Assembly (NCBI GenBank): GCA_003762875.1
Contig: RIBL01000008.1
Location: 1-64,000 of the forward strand
DNA from: Muribaculaceae bacterium Isolate-110 (HZI)
GTDB taxonomy: Bacteria > Bacteroidota > Bacteroidia > Bacteroidales > Muribaculaceae
Direction of reading: 5' to 3'
DNA: 64,000 bases
Shown here: piece after piece, positions 47,505 to 57,100 of the stretch
How the letters are laid out: each line of letters begins with the position of its first letter
Position numbering within the stretch: position 1 is the first letter of the stretch
Made by a program: the position numbers and the translations under genes
The notes under the pieces: model-generated
The model's input: the letters and a program-made list of their open reading frames with translations, nothing else
Told to the model about the DNA's origin: nothing
The model's database searches: none

Positions 47505-47603
47505 AAAACAATAGTTGTTGGTTGTGTTAATTTTATTAATTAAACACTGCTGACCGAAAAAAGGTTTTAAGGCTTGTTGCTATTGCCGGCAAAATTTAAC
47601 ATC

Positions 47604-47672
47604 CAAAAGTTAAAAGTCACGGTCCGGATGGCACACAGGGGTGTGTAGTGCCATCCTGACCGTGAAATTTTT
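47604..47672 (-). terminator. Terminator of dnaB (possibly bidirectional)
   Basis: 47617-47634 pairs with 47648-47665 with one mismatch. T-rich tracts flank it on both sides. It lies about 50 nt after the dnaB stop on the minus strand. Confidence 0.65.
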
Positions 47673-47722
47673 TTGATTGGGGATGAAAAAATTTTTTCGT
47701 CGCTCTCTTAAGTATATGTCGC

Positions 47723-49297
47723 TCAGAACGGAGCGGTCTCGTCGGACGATGACGACAGTATGTCGGCCGAGCCGCCTACAAAGCCTGTGACTCCCGAGGG
47801 GGGCATCACGGGCACAGTGCCGTCGGTGGCATTGAGCCTCGATTCGAGCTGTCCGCTGCTCACCGAGGTCTCTCCCTCCCAGTTCTCAAATCGGGCATAT
47901 TTTGACTTGAAACGCATCTTCACGTCGTCCACACGTCCCGAACGGTGCTTGGCCACGATAAACTCGGCCAGGCCGCGTATGTCGTTGCCAGCTCCGTCGA
48001 CGCCCGAGCGCAGATAATATTCCGGACGGTGGATAAAGCACACGATGTCGGCGTCCTGCTCGATAGCTCCTGATTCACGAAGGTCGGAGAGCTGCGGACG
48101 CTTGCCGTCTTTCGAGTCGGCACCGCGCGACTCGACCGAACGGTTGAGCTGCGAGAGTGCCACGATGGGGATGTTGAGCTCTTTGGCCAACTGCTTGAGC
48201 GAGCGCGAAATCATTGACACCTCCTGCTCGCGCGAGCCAAACTTCATGCCCGAGGCGTTCATGAGCTGAAGGTAGTCGATGATGATAAACGACACGTTGT
48301 GTTCCCTGACCAGACGGCGTGCCTTGGTGCGGAGCTCGAAGATGGAGAGCGAGGCGGTGTCGTCGATATAGAGAGGCGCGCTGTAGAGGTTCTTGACGCG
48401 CGACATGAGCTGGTCCCACTCCATCTGCGAGAGTTGTCCGCTCTTGATTTTCTCGCCCTCGATTTCGCAGGTGTTCTGGATAAGACGGTTGACGAGCTGT
48501 AGGTTGGACATCTCAAGCGAGAATATGGCCACGGGTATGTTGTAGTTGACCGCCATGTTTTTGGCCATGGAGAGCACAAAGGCCGTCTTGCCCATGGCGG
48601 GACGCGCCGCGATGATGATGAGGTCGCTGCGCTGCCATCCCGAGGTGAGTTTGTCGAGCTCGTGATAGCCCGATTCCAGGCCCGAGAGACCCGAGGCTCG
48701 GTTGGCGGCAATCTGTATCTGCTCGATGGCCGAGTTGATGACGGGGTCAATCTGAGTCACATCCTTCTTGACGTTGCGCTGCGAAATCTCGAAGAGCTTG
48801 CCCTCGGCTTCCTGCAGCAAGTCGTCCACGTCATAGCTCTCGTCAAAGGCCTGGGCCTCGATCTGAGAGGCAAAGCGTATGAGCTCGCGGGCGAGATATT
48901 TCTGCGCCACGATGCGGGCGTGAAACTCCACGTGTGCGCCCGATGCCACCTTGGAGGTCAGTTCGGATATGCGCAACGCGCCTCCGGCCCCTTCGAGGTC
49001 GCCGTTGAGGCGCAGACGCTCGGTGACGGTGAGCATGTCGATGCTTTGCTGGGCGGCTCCGAGTGTCTGGATGGCTGCATATATCTTCTGATTGGCCGGG
49101 TCGTAGAACGATTCGGGCTTGAGGATGTCGCACACCACTGTGTAGGCGTCCTTCTCGAGCATCAACGCTCCGAGCACGGCTTCTTCGAGGTCGTTGTCGC
49201 GGGGCGGGATGCGTCCCCCGTGGTCAAACTGAGATATGTGTTGCGGCTTGGATGCGCGTCTGTTGTTATTGTTATATGTATTATTTTCCTGTGGCAT
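47723..49297 (-). CDS. dnaB: Replicative DNA helicase DnaB
   Basis: A 524-residue hexameric replicative helicase. The N-terminal domain has PPRDNDLEEAVLGALMLEKDA. The RecA-like domain has ARPAMGKTAFVLSMA (Walker A), FSLEMSNLQLVNR, IIDYLQLM (Walker B), SQLNRSVESR and DLRESGAIEQDADIV. The C-terminal 60 residues are low in conservation. The N-terminal extension is Asn-rich. It is expressed alone, with a -7 box at 49324-49331. Confidence 0.97.
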   Translation of the reverse strand: MPQENNTYNNNNRRASKPQHISQFDHGGRIPPRDNDLEEAVLGALMLEKDAYTVVCDILKPESFYDPANQKIYAAIQTLGAAQQSIDMLTVTERLRLNGDLEGAGGALRISELTSKVASGAHVEFHARIVAQKYLARELIRFASQIEAQAFDESYDVDDLLQEAEGKLFEISQRNVKKDVTQIDPVINSAIEQIQIAANRASGLSGLESGYHELDKLTSGWQRSDLIIIAARPAMGKTAFVLSMAKNMAVNYNIPVAIFSLEMSNLQLVNRLIQNTCEIEGEKIKSGQLSQMEWDQLMSRVKNLYSAPLYIDDTASLSIFELRTKARRLVREHNVSFIIIDYLQLMNASGMKFGSREQEVSMISRSLKQLAKELNIPIVALSQLNRSVESRGADSKDGKRPQLSDLRESGAIEQDADIVCFIHRPEYYLRSGVDGAGNDIRGLAEFIVAKHRSGRVDDVKMRFKSKYARFENWEGETSVSSGQLESRLNATDGTVPVMPPSGVTGFVGGSADILSSSSDETAPF

Positions 49298-49323
49298 CTG
49301 GGTTGTGATTGCTTTTGCTTGTG

Positions 49324-49331
49324 CAAAGGTA
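49324..49331 (-). promoter_or_regulatory. -7 box of the dnaB promoter
   Basis: TACCTTTG on the minus strand, 26 nt before the dnaB ATG, matches TAnnTTTG exactly. Confidence 0.55.
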
Positions 49332-49371
49332 GTCGTTTCCGTCGGCTATTGAAAGAGGTGGAGAGGATTTT

Positions 49372-52104
49372 TTATGACTGGCTGTGGGTCTTGCGATAGG
49401 CTCCCGGGGTGAGACCGCGCGATGATTTGAAGCACTTGCCGAAATAGTTCATGTCGGAAAATCCACACACCACGGCTATCTCCTTGATGGGTCTGGAGGT
49501 AGTGGCCAGCAGGGTGGAGGCACGTGTGAGACGTGTCTCGCGCAGAAACTCGGCCGGCGTCACGCCCATCAGCGACTTCATCTTGCGCGTGAGGCCGCTG
49601 CGGCTCACAGCCACAGCGAGGGCCATGTCGTCGACAGTGATGTCGGAGTCGGAGAGGTGGGTCTCGATATAGTCCATGACGGCATCCATGAGCTGACGGT
49701 CCTCGTTGGAGAGCCGAGGCGAGGGGGGCGGCGGCGTCTGCACGGGTGCGGGCTGCGGATCCTGAGTTACCTCTATGCCTGATTCGTGACCCACAGCGCG
49801 GGCTTCGAGCTGACGCAAGTGTGACTCAAGCATCTCGCGCTGCTGACGCTTGATGTGGCGTATATAGACGGTGGTCCATATCACTGCTCCGACAAATGCG
49901 AGCGTCAATATCACATACAGGGCTTTGGCCGTTCCTGTCTCCCAGAATGTCGGAAGCACTTCGACCGTGACACTGCGGTCGTTGTCGAGCCATCGGCCGT
50001 GAGTGTCGGTGGAACGCACGGTGACAGTGTATGTGCCGGGGTCAAGATCGGCAAACGATACGGTGCGTGAGGCTCCGAGCAGTGTCCACGGGTCATCACC
50101 GACTCTGAAAGCATAGCGCAGAGTGGCGGGGTCGGCATAACAGAGTGCCGAGAAGCGGAGTGTGACATCGCGCTCCGACGGGGCGAGTGTTATGCGGTCG
50201 CAGCGTGGGGTGAGCAGCGAGTCGGGACGGCCGGCGATGGAGACTGTGTTGAAAGCAAGAGGCAGAGTGTCGGCCGACATGACAGTGCTGTCGAGACGCA
50301 CCCTTACGGCTCCGTCGTTAAGTCCGAAGAGCCATTCGCCGTTGTCGAGCCTGAGCGGTTTGGCATCGCTGAAACGCATGTCACGGTGCCAGAACGATGC
50401 TCCGTAGACTCTCGTCTCGCCTGTGCGCGGGTCGAGCAGACTGACATCGTTGCCGCCTGTGACAAGCAGCATGCTGTCGTTTCCTGCAGGCTGCACCGAC
50501 AGAGCGACATCGGGGTTGACGCCGCCCTGCACACGATAGCTGCGGAAATCCCACTGAGCTACAGGGCCGTCGGAGAGCGGCGACATGAGTCGTGCCACTC
50601 CGTCGCTTTCGGTGGCCACGTAGAGCGAACCGTCAGGTCCGAGGCCAACATCCATCGTGGCGATATTGCCCAGCGACATCTCTCGTCCGGGTTCGCTGAC
50701 ATGGAGCGCGAAACGCATGTCGTCAAGGCGGTCGGACGCCGGTATGCTGAATCCGAGCAGTCCGGCGGTAGTGGCGGCCACCCCCATGCTGTCATTGAGC
50801 AGACTGATACGTCTCACCGACATGGCCTCGGAAGGATAGACGGAACGGGACGCTACATTATGAAACACCGGCACGGGGGCGGAGGGGCAGGGCACTACAT
50901 CCATGCCTGTGCCCATCGACGCGAGCCACAGGCGGCCGCGCGAATCGACGGCACCGTCATAGTAGGCGTTGCCCGACGGGGAGCCAGGGCGGGAAGAGTC
51001 ATGAACAAAATGCTTGACGTCATAACCGCCGCCCTCACGCTCGGTGAGACGGAAGAGGCCGTCGGGCTTGGTGCCGAGCCATATCTCTCCAGGACGTGTC
51101 TCGATAATGCTGTAGATTGCCGCGCCAAAGGACACTCGCCGGGCACTCAACGACCCGTCGGGACCAACATACATTGTCGAGCCCGTGTCGGGCCCGCTCA
51201 GAGTCAGACACCTGGCGTCGCTCCACGAGAGCCATACACGCCCGCGGCTGTCGCGGCATGATGTGCGGAGCATCGACACGGGGTCATGGCTCATCATGCT
51301 GTAAGGAGCCGTGCCAAATGTGAGCCGGTGGAGTCCTGTCTTACTGCATAGCCACACGTTGCCCTGTGAGTCGGCCGTGGCATAGCGCAATCCCATATTG
51401 GCCACCCCTTCGATATGTCCCGTCACCGTGAATGGCCCGTCGACATCCGGAGCGCATATCACATCGCCGTCGCGTGTCACGAGCCACACCGTGCCGGCTT
51501 CGTCACGCCTCGACATCACGAGGTCGCTTCCGGCATAGGGTCCGACAGTGCCGAGCCTGCGGTTGGAGGGCGACTTGTATTTTCGGCCGCCTGTCGAGCC
51601 GGTCATGACTGCCTCGCGCTCCGGCTCGGGGGATGGTGGCATTATTATATATGTGCTGTCAACAAGTGTAAGCACAAGCTCATCGGCCGTGGTCATGGTT
51701 ATGCCTCTGACACGAAGCCGACGGCCAAATTTCTCCTCAAGCAGAGAATGAGAGTCGAAAAATGTGTAGTCATTGACATCAAACCTCACTATTTTATGGT
51801 CTATCCGACACCACAGCCGGCCGTCAGGTCCGAGCTTGATGTCGCCTATGCGTGAGGAGTAACGGCGCACCCCATCGTTGATGCCCGGGCGTATGCATTT
51901 AAATTCATAACCGTCAAAACGGTTGAGCCCGTTCCATGTGGCCACCCACAACACGCCGTTGTCATCCTGCACCACCTGCTTGACGAGTCGTTGTGACAGA
52001 CCGTCGCGCTCGTCATAGTTGCGGATGTCGCAGAAAGGCTCGCCCGCGCTCATCGTGACGACCGACAGTATATAAATAAGAAAGGTGAGGATGTGGCGCA
52101 TCAT
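49372..52104 (-). CDS. Membrane-bound propeller sensor with AraC-type output, no kinase
   Basis: A 910-residue regulator. After a signal peptide it has two-component-regulator propeller repeats over about 640 residues (DNGVLWVATWNGLNRFDG; DSRGRVWLSWSD; PGEIWLGTKPDGLFRL). A Y_Y_Y domain (about 655-720, LRYAFRVGDDPWTLLG), one membrane helix (about 728-750) and a C-terminal AraC-type helix-turn-helix domain (about 815-905, GLTRKMKSLMGVTPAEFLRETR) follow. The layout is that of Bacteroidetes hybrid two-component systems, but histidine kinase, ATPase and receiver domains are absent, so the sensor is joined directly to the DNA-binding domain. The ATG at 52104 is chosen, since the longer frame begins with TTG inside the promoter. 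It is divergent from the CE12 gene. Confidence 0.92.
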   Translation of the reverse strand: MMRHILTFLIYILSVVTMSAGEPFCDIRNYDERDGLSQRLVKQVVQDDNGVLWVATWNGLNRFDGYEFKCIRPGINDGVRRYSSRIGDIKLGPDGRLWCRIDHKIVRFDVNDYTFFDSHSLLEEKFGRRLRVRGITMTTADELVLTLVDSTYIIMPPSPEPEREAVMTGSTGGRKYKSPSNRRLGTVGPYAGSDLVMSRRDEAGTVWLVTRDGDVICAPDVDGPFTVTGHIEGVANMGLRYATADSQGNVWLCSKTGLHRLTFGTAPYSMMSHDPVSMLRTSCRDSRGRVWLSWSDARCLTLSGPDTGSTMYVGPDGSLSARRVSFGAAIYSIIETRPGEIWLGTKPDGLFRLTEREGGGYDVKHFVHDSSRPGSPSGNAYYDGAVDSRGRLWLASMGTGMDVVPCPSAPVPVFHNVASRSVYPSEAMSVRRISLLNDSMGVAATTAGLLGFSIPASDRLDDMRFALHVSEPGREMSLGNIATMDVGLGPDGSLYVATESDGVARLMSPLSDGPVAQWDFRSYRVQGGVNPDVALSVQPAGNDSMLLVTGGNDVSLLDPRTGETRVYGASFWHRDMRFSDAKPLRLDNGEWLFGLNDGAVRVRLDSTVMSADTLPLAFNTVSIAGRPDSLLTPRCDRITLAPSERDVTLRFSALCYADPATLRYAFRVGDDPWTLLGASRTVSFADLDPGTYTVTVRSTDTHGRWLDNDRSVTVEVLPTFWETGTAKALYVILTLAFVGAVIWTTVYIRHIKRQQREMLESHLRQLEARAVGHESGIEVTQDPQPAPVQTPPPPSPRLSNEDRQLMDAVMDYIETHLSDSDITVDDMALAVAVSRSGLTRKMKSLMGVTPAEFLRETRLTRASTLLATTSRPIKEIAVVCGFSDMNYFGKCFKSSRGLTPGAYRKTHSQS

Positions 52105-52131
52105 GGTATATATCAAAAGGTTTTTCCAAAG

Positions 52132-52158
52132 CAAAAATAGGTAAAATCAGCTCAACAA
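52132..52158 (-). promoter_or_regulatory. Promoter of the propeller/AraC regulator
   Basis: On the minus strand TTGTTG (52153-52158) and TATTTTTG (52132-52139) lie about 19 nt apart from the first TTG box. The start of transcription would fall about 20 nt before the chosen ATG. It overlaps the inverted repeat at 52140-52181. Confidence 0.6.
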
Positions 52159-52181
52159 GCAATATCTGAGCGGATTTTACC
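52140..52181. promoter_or_regulatory. Large inverted repeat, candidate operator of the pectin locus
   Basis: GGTAAAATCAGCTC (52140-52153) and GAGCGGATTTTACC (52168-52181) are inverted copies with one mismatch pair, 14 nt apart. They lie in the divergent region and overlap the -33 box of the regulator gene. A palindrome ATTTG-CAT-CAAAT follows at 52185-52197. Binding by the AraC domain of the regulator is inference. Confidence 0.55.
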
Positions 52182-52225
52182 ATCATTTGCATCAAATTCA
52201 CCATTACCGTAAAGCCTGCAAGAGC

Positions 52226-52233
52226 TAAATTTG
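52226..52233 (+). promoter_or_regulatory. -7 box of the CE12/CE8 transcript
   Basis: TAAATTTG on the plus strand matches TAnnTTTG, 33 nt before the CE12 ATG. The inverted repeat ends 44 nt upstream of it, a suitable place for an activator. Confidence 0.55.
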
Positions 52234-52266
52234 CGACAAGAAACAGTAACACACATATTAATTACC

Positions 52267-54171
52267 ATGAAGAAAATCCTACCCGCACTCCTTGTGTCGG
52301 CACTCTCGCTCGGCACGCCGTCAGACGCCGGTGCAAAAAAGATTCATACCATAGGCGACAGCACTATGGCCAACTATGACGAGTCGGCCACTGTCACGCG
52401 CGGATGGTGTCAGTATCTCCAGCAGTTTCTCGAGGGTATCGAAGTCAACAACCGCGGCAAGAGCGGAGCCTCGAGCAAAAGTTTCTATAAAGAGGCGGCC
52501 TACTGGACCTCGGTGAAAAAGCAGATGGAGCCCGGCGATTATGTGCTCATCCAGTTTGCCCACAATGACGAGAAGACCCAGGGCATGGACGGCGATGAGC
52601 TTAAAGCCTATTACACCTCCATAGGAGACACCGACAAAGCCTCGGCCACCGACTATCGCGGCACCAATCCCTCGACCACCTATAAGGAATATCTGCGCAA
52701 ATATGTCAACGAGACTCGCGAGGCCGGCTGCACTCCGATATTTGCCGGTTCGATATGCCGCATGTATTTTACCAACGGCACCATACGCCGCAACGGCCGC
52801 CACGACTTGGGCGACAGTTTCTCGAAACTCACCGACTCGGGTGTGCTCGAGAAGCAGAGTGTAGCCTCTGACGACCATTCCATGGACTATGTATATCAGA
52901 TGCAGGAGGTGGCCAGGGAACTTGACGTGCCATTTGTCGACCTCACCACCGGCACGGCCGACCTCTACGTAAGCTATGGCGACAAAGCGTGTCACGACAT
53001 CCTCGGTGACGGCGACGGCTCGACCCATCTGAGCGCGACAGGAGCCGCACTGATAGCACGCCGCTTTGTCGGATTGTGTCAGGAGCAGGGCCTTCTCACC
53101 GAGTATGCCCGCCTGACCGGCGATCTGGGTGTGACCCCCTCGGACGGCAATCTCGGCCAGGGCTACAAAGGCCAGTCGCTCACACGCGAGTTTATGGTCA
53201 CGGGCTTTGACCTCACCCCCTCGGCCGGAAATGTCACTGTGACCGCTACTGAAGGCATCACCCTCTCGACCGACGGCAAGGAATGGACCTCGTCGCTCTC
53301 GCTTCCCTATGAGGGCGGCACACTGATACAGCGGTTTAACGTACGCGCCACACTCGACGGTGACATCAACGGCACCGTGACTATCCTGGCCGGCGACAAG
53401 AAGACCGACATCCCGGTCTCGGCCACGGCAGTCAATCTGAGCGGAGGCACCGAGGCCTCGGTGTACTGGCGTCTGGAGAAGGATGACTCGTATGTTGTGA
53501 CCGGCCCGGTCAACGCCATCGCAGAAAACTATTCGGGCATGGAGCTACAGCGTTATGCCAATCCCAATGCCAACACCGTGTGGCCTTCCGACACCGGTTT
53601 TGAGGCATCACGCAAGACTCAGCGCAATCTCATCGAAGGGGGCAACTGGCCGGCGGGCGAAATCGACGAGGTGTCGACACGCTACATCGAGTTTGGCGTG
53701 ACAGCCACTGAAGGCACAGTGTATAACGTAGACGAAATCAGTTACTATGTGTGTGGGTGCGGCGGCAACGGCATGTGTCTGAAAGTCTATTATTCGATCG
53801 ACGACGACTTTGCCAATCCTGTAAATATCTTTGAGATGAAGTCGATGCCGGCCAACAATATGCAGGACGGCAAGATTCGTCCTGTCATACGTCTTGAAGG
53901 CGGACAGTCGCTGCGTCTGCGTTTCTACCCGTGGTATAACGGAGCTGCCAGCGGCAAGACCCTGTGTCTGTCAGACATAAAGTTTCACGGCTATGTGTCA
54001 AGCGACGACCAGTCGGCCATAACCGACATCACCGCAGCCGCCGAGCCGGTCAGTACTGACTACTATACCCTCCAGGGCATGCAGGTGACCAATCCCGCCA
54101 CAGGCTCGCTCTACATAGTTCGCTCCACCTACAGCGACGGCTCTGTCCGTGTGTCAAAACAAATATTCTAA
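52267..54171 (+). CDS. CE12 rhamnogalacturonan acetylesterase with C-terminal modules
   Basis: A 634-residue exported esterase. The signal peptide (MKKILPALLVSALSLGTPSDAGA) is followed by an SGNH domain of the rhamnogalacturonan acetylesterase type: IHTIGDSTMANYDE near 30, GKSGASSKSF, QFAHND and DGSTHLSATGA near 250. This removes acetyl groups from pectic rhamnogalacturonan I. Two beta-rich modules follow. The last 40 residues (YYTLQGMQVTNP...GSLYIVRSTYSDGSVRVSKQ) look like a type IX secretion-type tail shared with the next gene. The ATG at 52267 is preferred to an upstream TTG. Confidence 0.88.
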   Translation: MKKILPALLVSALSLGTPSDAGAKKIHTIGDSTMANYDESATVTRGWCQYLQQFLEGIEVNNRGKSGASSKSFYKEAAYWTSVKKQMEPGDYVLIQFAHNDEKTQGMDGDELKAYYTSIGDTDKASATDYRGTNPSTTYKEYLRKYVNETREAGCTPIFAGSICRMYFTNGTIRRNGRHDLGDSFSKLTDSGVLEKQSVASDDHSMDYVYQMQEVARELDVPFVDLTTGTADLYVSYGDKACHDILGDGDGSTHLSATGAALIARRFVGLCQEQGLLTEYARLTGDLGVTPSDGNLGQGYKGQSLTREFMVTGFDLTPSAGNVTVTATEGITLSTDGKEWTSSLSLPYEGGTLIQRFNVRATLDGDINGTVTILAGDKKTDIPVSATAVNLSGGTEASVYWRLEKDDSYVVTGPVNAIAENYSGMELQRYANPNANTVWPSDTGFEASRKTQRNLIEGGNWPAGEIDEVSTRYIEFGVTATEGTVYNVDEISYYVCGCGGNGMCLKVYYSIDDDFANPVNIFEMKSMPANNMQDGKIRPVIRLEGGQSLRLRFYPWYNGAASGKTLCLSDIKFHGYVSSDDQSAITDITAAAEPVSTDYYTLQGMQVTNPATGSLYIVRSTYSDGSVRVSKQIF

Positions 54172-54184
54172 TACCTCACCCCAT

Positions 54185-57100
54185 ATGTTAAAACGATTAT
54201 TTATCACAGGCCTGACAGCCCTGGCAAGCAGCACATGGCTGTCGGCCCAGGAGCCGGTGACACTGGCCTCATGGACTTTCGAGACCGGCTATGACGTAAG
54301 CCGGATTGATGACAAAAACAGTCTGTACACACCCAACGGAGAAGCGGCCTCGGGCACAAGTGCGATATGGTATAAGGACAATACCATAAACATATTGCCT
54401 GAGACAAGCGAGGGAACGGCATCAAGCTATGTGCTCAGCTCTTACAGCGAAAACCGTTATCATCAGATATGCACAGGTTATCAGACCCAGGTGTACCGCA
54501 TAGAGAATAATGTGGAAAATCCATCGACCGATTACACCAATCCCACCAATCACAAGGCATACTATCAGGTAACATTTCCGACCAAGGGTTACAATAATAT
54601 AACCATCACTTATGCCATAGCACCAGGCAACAATACTGAGACACCTGTCGAACTTGTTGTGTCGACCGACGGAGGCAACACATGGTTTGACGCCGGGGCG
54701 AAGAACACCTCGGGCGCGTGGTTTCAATATGCCGATCAGACCGTAGGCATTTCGGCCAACAACAAGGACGAGGTGACAGTGCGTCTGCTTCCTACAGCCG
54801 GCACCACCAACTGGAATCTCCGCAATCTCTCGATAAGCGGCACAGCCATGGCCTCGCAGCCGTCAGCGTCCAATGAGACTGTGACTTTTGCATGGCCTAT
54901 GGGCTCGACCACTATCGAGTCGGCTGCCACAGCGAGCAACGGCCCGCTCTTCTCGGTCTATGAACTTGCCGCAGGTCCGGGTCTCACATTGTCGAAGACC
55001 GCGACTCCGGCCGGAGGTTCCACTCAGACCCTCTTCAAAGCCGAGACATCCAACGGCTCGGTCCTCAATCCGCGCGAGGCCATCAGTATGACCATCGTGC
55101 CCAAGAAGGGTATTACATTCCGCCCCACAGGTTTCAGTTTCCAGGCAAGCCGTCACGGCACCGGGGGCGGCAATCTCGCGCTCGAAGTCAAGCAGGGCGA
55201 CAATGAGCCCGTGATGGTGAGAGAAAAGTATGACCCCGAGCGTTCGGGCACGGGTGCCAACTTCTCGACATTCACCGAGACTCTCTCGGGTTTTCAAGCC
55301 TCAAGCGACCCTGTGACCGTCACCATATATTATTACAAGCTCGGAGCAAATAAAGAACTCGGTCTGGCCGACCTTACACTCACCGGCATTGCCGACGGTG
55401 AGGTGGAGGCCGTGCCCGTCTACAGCTTCGCTCTTAAATCGGCCATCGAGGGTGCCGGCGCGCTGTCGTGCACACCGGCCGGCGCGGAATTTGACGAGGG
55501 CACACCGCTCACCGTCTCGGCCTCGGAAAATTTCGGCTACCACTTCATCAACTGGACCGACGCCGACGGCAAAGTAGTGTCGGAGCAGAATCCCTACACT
55601 TTCTCAATCTCCGGCAACACCAGTCTCACAGCCAACTATGAGAAAAACAATGTCTATGCCCTCAACCTCGCCATCGAAGGGGGGGCCAATGTCAACCAGG
55701 TGCTCTATCAGCCACAGGGCAATGTGGTCAACGGTGTGCACTACTATGAGGAGGGCACCGAGGTGATGCTGACCACCGTCGACAACCGCATACTTTCGTT
55801 TACCAACTGGGAAGACAACAGCACCTCGCCCGTCCGCACCGTCAGGATGGACGGCGACAAGGATTTGACCGCCATATTCTCGGCCGTGGATTATATCGTA
55901 GGCTGGGACTTCTACTTCGACCAGCCCAACAGCGAACGAGCCGCCGACTACAGAGACGAGAGCGACAACTCGGGTCTGCTGAGTCTGCGCAATCCCGAGG
56001 GCAAGACCACGACATGGCTCACACGCGGCGTAAGCAACGGTGCAGAAAACGGACGCTGGGGCGCACGTATATGGAAGGAACAGGCTGACAACTATTATTA
56101 TGAAGTGTCGCTCAAATCGACAGGTTACAGCAATCTGCGCCTCGCCGTGTCGCTCGGATGCTCCTATAACACCTATAACAAGTTTAACGCCGAATACAGC
56201 ATCGACGGTGTGAACTACACCAAGTTTGCCGACTACACCGTGGTCAAAGGCTGGAGTGACTTCGAAACTCCGCTTCCCGCCGAGGCCGCCAATCAGGGTA
56301 TACTCAAAATCCGTTTCATGCCCGACAAAGAGTCCGGTCTCAATGACGGAACCAAGGACACACTTGACGGTCTCTGCATCTCAGACCTCTACATCCTTGC
56401 CGACAAGGACAGCTCAAGCGACGAGACAGCCCCGGTGCTTGTATCGACTATCCCCGCCGACAAGTCGGGCGACGCCTCGGCCACAGGCTCGATCATACTC
56501 ACATTTGACGAAAAAGTAAAAATCGGCACATCCACCGCCACGCTCAACGGCGAGCCTATCGCAGCCAAAGAGAGCGGCAAGTCAATCATCTACAACTACG
56601 CCGGTCTCGACTATAACACCGACTATACATTCATAGTGCCCGCCGGAGCCATCACCGACCGCAACGGCAACGCATTCGAGGGTACAAGGCTCACGTTTAC
56701 CACCATGGAGCGTGTGCAGCCCGAGGCCCGTCTCTATGACTTAATCGTAGCCGCCGACGGCACGGGCGACCACACAACACTTCAGGCTGCCATCGACGCC
56801 GCGCCTGCCGGAGCCATCAAGCCCTATCTGATATTTGTCAAGAACGGACGTTACAAAGAGCACATCGACATCCCCAAGACCAAGCCCTACATACACATCA
56901 TCGGTCAGGACCGCGACAAGACCGTGATACATGACGACAAGCTCTGCGGCGGCGACAATGCCCTGCATGTGAGCGTGGGTGCCACCGTGGTGGTCAACTC
57001 CAACGACTGTCTCTTTGAGAACATCACCCTCGAAAACTCCTATGGACACGAGAAGCAGGAGGGGCCGCAGGCTCTTGCCCTCAACACCACGGGCGACCGC

